A program made the translations under genes and the position numbers. The notes beneath the pieces were generated by a model that worked only from the letters and a program-made list of their open reading frames with translations, made no database searches and had not been told where the DNA came from. From the NCBI GenBank assembly GCA_022775085.1, contig JALFJQ010000050.1, positions 62,001 to 126,000 of the forward strand: a DNA stretch of 64,000 nt, read 5' to 3'. Source of the DNA: Clostridiales bacterium (GTDB taxonomy: Bacteria > Bacillota > Clostridia > Oscillospirales > Oscillospiraceae). Shown here one piece after another: positions 36,937 to 43,137 of this stretch (position 1 is the stretch's first letter; each line of letters opens with the position of its first letter).

Positions 36937-37842
36937 TTACTTGTAGTTTGAAGCATTAATATCAATTCTGCAAGAGGTCTTTCCGTACGAAAGTTCTTTA
37001 ATGGGAACAAATGTGATAGTAATGCAATCGCTCAGCACATAACCTTCGATAAGAACATCCTTGTTATTAAACTCGGAAATTGCAGCATCAATCATGTCAT
37101 CGGTGATGGAGGAGTCTAACACTTTAACTGCTTCCCTGAACACCTCGTACATGGATTGTTTTTCTGAATCCTCTTGACCGCCATTGATTGTCAGGCAAAA
37201 CGCTTCTGCTCCTGCATCGTTGGCGTTTATCATTTCGAGATATCTACCATTTGCGGAACCAAAGTATTTGGTTCTAATATTACCTTTAGAAATGTCTGTG
37301 ATTTCAAAGGCAGACTGTGCATTGAACTCTGAGATGAACCTATTAACCACTTGGTCTTCTGCATAGGATAATACAACATCTTCTGTGGTGGTGTCATTCG
37401 TAAATGTACTATCAGTTGGCTGCTTGGTAATGGTATTGTCTGTGGGCAGAGCGTCCGTGGTTTCTGTGATTCCTACGCTCTCGGTTTGGGATGGAACATC
37501 AGTTTTGCTATTGCCAGACATACCAATGACAAAGAACAACAACCACGCTGCGGCAATGATGCCATATTTAACTGCGGGCTTCATGTTCTTCTTTCTTAAC
37601 ATCAGGATGGTAAGGGGAACAGGGAAAATGCAAATCCAACCGAGCACCCACAACCAAGTGTGCTTTTTGGAACCCTTGACTTGGCTGTTGGCTGTACTCT
37701 GTGATTTGCCATTTTGCGGTTTCTCGGTTCCAACATAGTAGTTATTGGTAATGTTGATTGTGGTCTTTTCCTTCGGCATTTCACTACCACAGTATTCGCA
37801 AAATTTTCCTTTTGCTTCTGCTCCGCAATTCGGACACTTCAT
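36937..37842 (-). CDS. zinc-ribbon domain, single-pass membrane protein
   Basis: MKCPNCGAEAKGKFCEYCGSEMP then TM segment and extracellular domain. Confidence 0.75.
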   Translation of the reverse strand: MKCPNCGAEAKGKFCEYCGSEMPKEKTTINITNNYYVGTEKPQNGKSQSTANSQVKGSKKHTWLWVLGWICIFPVPLTILMLRKKNMKPAVKYGIIAAAWLLFFVIGMSGNSKTDVPSQTESVGITETTDALPTDNTITKQPTDSTFTNDTTTEDVVLSYAEDQVVNRFISEFNAQSAFEITDISKGNIRTKYFGSANGRYLEMINANDAGAEAFCLTINGGQEDSEKQSMYEVFREAVKVLDSSITDDMIDAAISEFNNKDVLIEGYVLSDCITITFVPIKELSYGKTSCRIDINASNYK

Positions 37843-38058
37843 TCTGGGACACCTCTGCTCTCTTTTTCTGTCAAATTGCAAGTCGAGTGCTTGCGTTTAT
37901 AGTATAACAGATTCCTGTGTAAAAGGCTATACATTTTGAAAAATTGGATGGAAGTTGCTTGTGCTATATCAACTGTGCATGGTTTTGAATTGCCTGCTCA
38001 TTTTTCTGCGGTTCAATGCTGACGTACCGCTGAGCCATCAGGGAAGAAATATGTTTTC

Positions 38059-38655
38059 CTATTTTTCCAAAAGCGAAAGGTATTTGTAGACCGTTGTCCT
38101 GCTCAAATCACAAACTCTTGCCAATTCTGAAACATTCAACTGTCCCTTTTTGTAAGCGGGGTAATGCCGAAGGAAGATTGCGGGAATATCGTCTGCGGTT
38201 ATTTGCGGTCTGCCGATCTGCTTGCCCTTGGCCTTGGCGTTCGCTATACCAGACCGCACACGGGTTCGTATCATAGCAAGTTCCAACTGGCTGAATACGC
38301 CCGCCATCTGCAAGAAAGCCTCACTCATGGGGTCTGCTGTCCCTTGGCGGCAATCCAGCGTGATACTGCCCACAATCACCAGCCGCAAACGCTTTTCCCG
38401 AACGGTGTCAATGATAGCACAAAGTTGCTGGGTGCTTCTGGCAAGGCGTGGGACTTCCAAGGTTATGATGGTATCGCCCGCCTCTGCGGTGGCGAACATG
38501 GCTTCCTGTTGGCTCTTGACCTTGGCATCCCCATGTTCATACTCCAAGAAAATCTCTCTTGCCCCCGCTGCTTTCAGTTCCCGCACTTGGCGGTCAATAT
38601 CCTGCTTCGTTTCGTTGGTGGAGCATCGTGCATAACCGTATTCCATAATCTTCAC
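38059..38655 (-). CDS. serine recombinase (resolvase/invertase family)
   Basis: 198 aa; YGYARCSTNETKQDIDRQVRELKAAGA, EVPRLARSTQQL, C-terminal HTH. Confidence 0.93.
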   Translation of the reverse strand: MKIMEYGYARCSTNETKQDIDRQVRELKAAGAREIFLEYEHGDAKVKSQQEAMFATAEAGDTIITLEVPRLARSTQQLCAIIDTVREKRLRLVIVGSITLDCRQGTADPMSEAFLQMAGVFSQLELAMIRTRVRSGIANAKAKGKQIGRPQITADDIPAIFLRHYPAYKKGQLNVSELARVCDLSRTTVYKYLSLLEK

Positions 38656-38674
38656 TCCTTTTGGTGGCGGGGAG

Positions 38675-38974
38675 TTATCCCGCCTCGCCTGGGGAATAGA
38701 ACTGTCCTTTGTAGTCCCCTACTACATCCAATATCAGTCTGGCACCCAGCCGAAAGCCATAGATGAAATAGTCCTCATTTGCCAGCACGGTCATGTCCGC
38801 CCGCAGATTATCGATTGCCTCAACCTGCTTTCTGACTTCTGGTGAAATCTCCTCCATGAGCCTGTCCACTTCATCAGACAGTTTCTTGGCGGTTTCCTTG
38901 TATTCGCTTCCAGACCTGACAAAGCGTTCTGCGGGGGTGATGTTCCCCCGCCATAGTTCCTGCAATGCGTACAT
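38675..38974 (-). CDS. small hypothetical (DUF6809-like)
   Basis: 99-aa ORF in the island operon; YFIYGFRLGARLILDVVG. Confidence 0.6.
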   Translation of the reverse strand: MYALQELWRGNITPAERFVRSGSEYKETAKKLSDEVDRLMEEISPEVRKQVEAIDNLRADMTVLANEDYFIYGFRLGARLILDVVGDYKGQFYSPGEAG

Positions 38975-38986
38975 CCTTATCCCTCC

Positions 38987-39265
38987 TTACACGCTGATGG
39001 TGAAGCGGCGGCTGGAAACCTGCTTGGTATAAGCTTTGTAGATTTCCGGCATAACCTTCTTGAAAGCGGTGCTGTCGAACCGCTGGGAGAGAACAGAAGT
39101 GTAGCGGACGATGTACTGTCCCGCAATCAGTTCTTCCACCTCTCTGGCTTCCATTTCCGCCTTGATGGAGTTGCGGATGGTGTCGGCTTCGGCTTTGATT
39201 TCCTCCATCATCGCCTCGTATTTGTTGAGAAGTTCAATCTTGGCAAGCAGTTCGATTTTAGACAT
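38987..39265 (-). CDS. hypothetical coiled-coil protein
   Basis: 92-aa ORF, RBS aaggagataa upstream. Confidence 0.65.
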   Translation of the reverse strand: MSKIELLAKIELLNKYEAMMEEIKAEADTIRNSIKAEMEAREVEELIAGQYIVRYTSVLSQRFDSTAFKKVMPEIYKAYTKQVSSRRFTISV

Positions 39266-39381
39266 TGTGGTTATCTCCTTTATTTTTGTTGTTGCCGTCT
39301 CTCCGTGCTGTCGAGGCTCCTTTGTGTTTGAAAGGACTTACAACAGGCCTTGTTGAAATTGGCTGTCCTTGATTACGAGAA

Positions 39382-39508
39382 TATTGTACCATAAAAGGTA
39401 CGAAATGTCTATTGACGATTGTACCAAATTTGGTACATACTATTTGTATACTTTTTGGTACAATTCCTGTTGACAAACCACTTGAAATACTGTATACTTT
39501 ATGGTACA
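39382..39508. promoter_or_regulatory. divergent promoter region with four operator-like palindromes
   Basis: GTACC-N6-GGTAC at 39386-39401 and 39421-39436; GTATA-N6-GGTAC at 39446-39461 and 39492-39507; TTGACA-17-TATACT (+) and TAGACA-17-TACAAT (-). Confidence 0.75.
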
Positions 39509-39522
39509 AAGGAGGAGATACT

Positions 39523-39744
39523 ATGCCTGTATCCTACGCCAAACTCTTTGAGCGAATGGCCCAAAAGGGTATCAAAAAAATTGACCTTCGCAATACCTAC
39601 AAAATTAACCCCAAAACTGTTGACAGTCTGGTGAATAACCGTAGCGTGACCGTTGATACCATTATCCAACTGTGTGAAATTCTTGACTGCCAGCCGGGGG
39701 ATATTATGGAGTATGTCAAGGAGCCTGTGGCGGGCGTTCAGTAA
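39523..39744 (+). CDS. XRE/Cro-CI-like HTH regulator
   Basis: 73 aa MPVSYAKLFERMAQKGIKKIDLRNTYKINPKTVDSLVNNRSVTVDTIIQLCEILDCQPGDIMEYV; RBS aaaggagga. Confidence 0.88.
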   Translation: MPVSYAKLFERMAQKGIKKIDLRNTYKINPKTVDSLVNNRSVTVDTIIQLCEILDCQPGDIMEYVKEPVAGVQ

Positions 39745-40021
39745 AACAGTTGGTTTCGTGAACGCTTTTTCCGCAGTTCCAAAAGGCAGAAAATCAGGGG
39801 AAACGGCCTCGATTCCGTTCACATTATTAAAGCACCCTTTTCGCTGACACTACCCCGGCACCCTTTTCGGGAAAATCCTGAAAGTTTTACGCTTTCCTCT
39901 TTTGGGGTGGCCTATCGCCCCACGAAAAGCGGTTTTTTATCAGAATGACGGTTTTCGTGGCTGTGTGCGGGACGGCAAAAAAACACCGTCATACGGAATT
40001 GACGGCAGAAAACGAAAAAAA

Positions 40022-40078
40022 CGGCAAGCCGATCAAAGTCCCGTCAATGGGTTCTCTGAATCGGCTTGCCGCTTTTTT
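40022..40078. terminator. bidirectional terminator
   Basis: CGGCAAGCCGAT ... ATCGGCTTGCCG with T-runs on both sides. Confidence 0.7.
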
Positions 40079-40232
40079 ATAACTTAATTTTGATTTCTTT
40101 GTCCCAGTCCTTCAAAAGGTCATCCACCGCCGCATCCAAAGCGGTTTTCATGGACTTTTCCATTATGCTGAAAATCTCTTTTTCCAAAGTGGACTGCTTC
40201 TTTTTCTTCTTGTCATCCTTCTTTTCGCTCAT
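40077..40232 (-). CDS. 51-aa lysine-rich small protein (absent from ORF track)
   Basis: MSEKKDDKKKKKQSTLEKEIFSIMEKSMKTALDAAVDDLLKDWDKEIKIKL; ATGA overlap with upstream ORF. Confidence 0.55.
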   Translation of the reverse strand: MSEKKDDKKKKKQSTLEKEIFSIMEKSMKTALDAAVDDLLKDWDKEIKIKL

Positions 40233-40420
40233 TTTTTGAGTTTCACCTCACTTTTCACCTTGATAGAATCGAACCCTTCTTCCAGGGCTTCTCTTTCTGC
40301 CTGTTCCCTATCCATCTTCCTGTGAAAGGCATACATGATTTCCTCGGGGGTGTAGCCATCTAAGTACATCCAGTCGTAGTAGTCAGGCACATTTTTGAAA
40401 TGGTTCTCAATTGGGCTCAT
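40229..40420 (-). CDS. small hypothetical protein
   Basis: MSPIENHFKNVPDYYDWMYLDGYTPEEIMYAFHRKMDREQAEREALEEG; RBS aaaggagac. Confidence 0.65.
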   Translation of the reverse strand: MSPIENHFKNVPDYYDWMYLDGYTPEEIMYAFHRKMDREQAEREALEEGFDSIKVKSEVKLKK

Positions 40421-40493
40421 TGCAATGTCTCCTTTGTTTTTCTTTCTGCTATCTATGAAACTTTTAATAGTTAAATTAAAAGGAAAAGGCCAA

Positions 40494-40550
40494 TTAAGTC
40501 GGGCACTTAACACTAATAATATACAAGTTAATGTTAAATGCCTGACTTAA
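40494..40550. repeat. 19-19-19 inverted repeat, copy 1
   Basis: TTAAGTCGGGCACTTAACA / 19 bp AT-rich / TGTTAAATGCCTGACTTAA. Confidence 0.8.
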
Positions 40551-41198
40551 TTAGCCCTCAAATTCACTCTCAATGGAGTGCTGGATGAGTGAAAGCATAT
40601 ATTCAATTTTTTCGTTGTATATGCCGTTGATTTCAGGTATGGGCTGTTTCCGTGCAACCCCGCCGTGTTCTGCCAGCATATTGAAAATCGCCTCGTAGCA
40701 GTTCAGACCGCTTTCAATGTCGCTCCAATAGTTGTGCCAAGCCTCCACATACTCTGAGTGGTCGCACAATCGCTGTTCATCCTTATGGGCAAAGTAGTAG
40801 ATGAAGATGCTTGTATTGCGGCAAATCAGATTATTGGCTTTCAATCTTTCGGTATAGGTGGCAATGGTTTGTCGGGAAATATCCTGTCCCATCTTCCTCA
40901 TACGATTTTCCTTTACCTCGTCAGGCATTGCCATAAAGACTTCATCCTCGAAGAAGTGATAGTAGAAGTTCCGCAGTTTGATGAAGTCTGTACCGCCGTC
41001 AAACCCCAATTCTGTGATTGCGAACACCTTGAAAGGGTCTGCCATTGCCTTGATGGTATAGACCGCCCTTTCACCACGCCCGTGGACTTCAAAGGTAATC
41101 CCATAGCGTTGCAATTTGCGGTCAATGCCCTGTTTACTTCTGGTTCCCAACATCTGGGTCAGTTCAGGTTTAGAATACACACGGCCAATTTCTAACAT
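40551..41198 (-). CDS. hypothetical protein with N-terminal HTH-like segment
   Basis: 215 aa; VYSKPELTQMLGTRSKQGIDRKLQRYGITFEVHGRGERAVYTI. Confidence 0.75.
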   Translation of the reverse strand: MLEIGRVYSKPELTQMLGTRSKQGIDRKLQRYGITFEVHGRGERAVYTIKAMADPFKVFAITELGFDGGTDFIKLRNFYYHFFEDEVFMAMPDEVKENRMRKMGQDISRQTIATYTERLKANNLICRNTSIFIYYFAHKDEQRLCDHSEYVEAWHNYWSDIESGLNCYEAIFNMLAEHGGVARKQPIPEINGIYNEKIEYMLSLIQHSIESEFEG

Positions 41199-41219
41199 TT
41201 TCGTAGTCCTTTCTTCACA

Positions 41220-41276
41220 TTAAGTCATCAATTTAACACTAATATAAATATTATTACTGTTAAGTGAATGACTAAA
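41220..41276. repeat. 19-19-19 inverted repeat, copy 2
   Basis: TTAAGTCATCAATTTAACA / 19 bp AT-rich / TGTTAAGTGAATGACTAAA. Confidence 0.8.
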
Positions 41277-41278
41277 AT

Positions 41279-41737
41279 TTAGCCTGCTTCTGCCAGTTCT
41301 TCGTTTTCCTCTGCGTTGGGAACCTCAACAGGCTCCACAATCCGCAGCTTGCCGTTGATGAAATTGGGAATGTCGTTGTAGTTAGGAAACTGCTTGACAA
41401 ACCACGCCTTGACATAGGGGTAGCCTCTGCCCGCACTCTGTACCTTTTGGAACAGGTCAAGCAGTTCGTCGGCGTTCTCGTGGAGGCGGATGTACTTCTC
41501 CATCCGCTCATAGGTCAGTCCCTTGGCGGGGTTGGCAGTCTTGGGGGAGCGGTGGGTTTTACGGACAACACGCAGACGGGGGAAGTCTCTCTGTAAGCGG
41601 GTCAGGATTTCGTACTCTTCGGTGGTGGGATCGTAGGCTTTCAGGGCGAAATCAGCGGTCATCGTCAGGGTCATCTTGGTGAAGTCGATGCGGTAGTTAG
41701 CGGAGCGGAGAGAAGTAGTGGTAGCCATAGTAGTCAT
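41279..41737 (-). CDS. hypothetical protein, paralogue A
   Basis: YRIDFTKMTLTMTADFALKAYDPTTEEYEILTRLQRDFPRL...YVKAWFVKQFPNYNDI. Confidence 0.75.
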   Translation of the reverse strand: MTTMATTTSLRSANYRIDFTKMTLTMTADFALKAYDPTTEEYEILTRLQRDFPRLRVVRKTHRSPKTANPAKGLTYERMEKYIRLHENADELLDLFQKVQSAGRGYPYVKAWFVKQFPNYNDIPNFINGKLRIVEPVEVPNAEENEELAEAG

Positions 41738-41766
41738 TTCCTTTCTTTTATGTGTACTGTGGTGGA

Positions 41767-42198
41767 TTAGGCGGTCTTCCGCAGTTCAGCGGGAGCGGAA
41801 GCCTTTTCTTCGGGCTTCTGGGAGGTTGCAATGTCAGCGAAGTCAACATCCTGATAGTTGGGGTAGTTCTTCAGGAACCAAGCCTTGACCTTGCCGTAGT
41901 AGCCAGGCATCTTCTTGAAGAACTTCTTGGCTTCCTCGAACTCTGCGACAGCGACTTCATCCTTGTAATTCTTGATGTAGTCAGTCATCCACTCAATAGT
42001 CAGGCCGCCGTGGGTTTCCTTGTCAGCGGTGATGACTGCGGTACGCATCGTGATGGTGAGTTCAGGGAAATTCTTGTGGAGTTTTGCCAGTTCACGGAAC
42101 TCGTTGGTAGAAGGGTTCTTTGCTCTCTGGGCGAAAGCCTTGGTCAGGGTGATGGTGTTCTCTGCGAAGTTGATAGAATAGCCAGTAGTCTTTTTCAT
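41767..42198 (-). CDS. hypothetical protein, paralogue B
   Basis: YSINFAENTITLTKAFAQRAKNPSTNEFRELAKLHKNFPEL...KVKAWFLKNYPNYQDV. Confidence 0.78.
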   Translation of the reverse strand: MKKTTGYSINFAENTITLTKAFAQRAKNPSTNEFRELAKLHKNFPELTITMRTAVITADKETHGGLTIEWMTDYIKNYKDEVAVAEFEEAKKFFKKMPGYYGKVKAWFLKNYPNYQDVDFADIATSQKPEEKASAPAELRKTA

Positions 42199-42312
42199 AG
42201 TAAATCCTTTCTTTGTTGCCTCTTGGCAACTGCGTTTTGTCTTGGGATCGCTACCCTTTAATTTAGTTTTGAGAGGTTTTTGTTTCTTATCTCTCTCAAT
42301 CTTTGTACCCTA

Positions 42313-42351
42313 ATTATACAGAAAGTGGTATCCAATTCTTTGGATACCACT
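42313..42351 (-). promoter_or_regulatory. TATAAT -10 element with palindromic operator AGTGGTATCCA-N6-TGGATACCACT
   Basis: perfect 11-bp inverted repeat at 42324-42351 adjoining -10 upstream of paralogue B. Confidence 0.55.
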
Positions 42352-42817
42352 CTTTTGGAAAGGAAATTTTTGAAAAGATTTTGGGGGGCTTTTCTCACGC
42401 TGACTTGTAGCCTCTTGTACCTATCACTTAACAGGTCGTAGGAACACGAAGGAACTTGTATGATCTTGTGCTTTTGGCTTACAGAACCACGAACCGCACC
42501 TTTGGGAAAAAACTGTGGCGGATGCCCGATCCTTTAGCGAACTCTTAAACCGAAAAAACACAGAAAAGTATGTAAAACTGCAAAAGACAAAGTGAAGTCA
42601 TCCTTTTTGCAGTCCAAAAGCACAAAAAACAGAGCAAAAAATTTTCTAAAATGTTCATTGGGTTCACGCTTGACTACGCTCTTGGATTTCGCTATTATAT
42701 TGTCGAACCCTGTGAAGCAGTAGCAAACAGGGCGATAAAGAAAGCAATCAATCGTTGGCGATCACGCTCTCTTTTTGATGGCTCTTGGTAGCCCCTCCGT
42801 GGCCCGTCAGGGACACG

Positions 42818-43066
42818 AACGCCATCACTAAGGTCCTCTACCCCCAGGTGGCCAAAACCTTCCAGACCACCCCAAGCCGGGTAGAGCGGGCCATTCGCCA
42901 CGCCATCGAGGTCGCCTGGGACCGGGGCGATCTCGACACCCTGCAGAGCTTCTTTGGCTACACGGTGAGCAACACCAAGGGCAAGCCTACGAATTCGGAG
43001 TTCATCGCCCTGATTGCGGACAAGCTCCAGCTTCAGCTCAAATCCGCCGAGGCTGCGCAGTTTTAG
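42818..43066 (+). pseudogene. truncated spo0A 3' end (DNA-binding domain fragment)
   Basis: indel-free 249-bp match to 34322-34570 (hand count 207/249 identical; 78/82 aa). Confidence 0.92.
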
Positions 43067-43137
43067 CCGGGAAGGAACACTGACATTTGGAAAACCATAC
43101 AGAAACGGCGTCCGGGAAGGTTCCGGACGCCGTTTTG

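Noticed and set aside
39943-40080. 46-aa ORF MTVFVAVCGTAKKHRH... on the plus strand
   Set aside because: Runs through the bidirectional terminator; no RBS, no recognisable domain.
34691-42721. 10-bp direct repeat CCTGTGAAGC near both island ends as an att core
   Set aside because: Too short and flanks diverge; the spo0A 50-bp block is a far better candidate.
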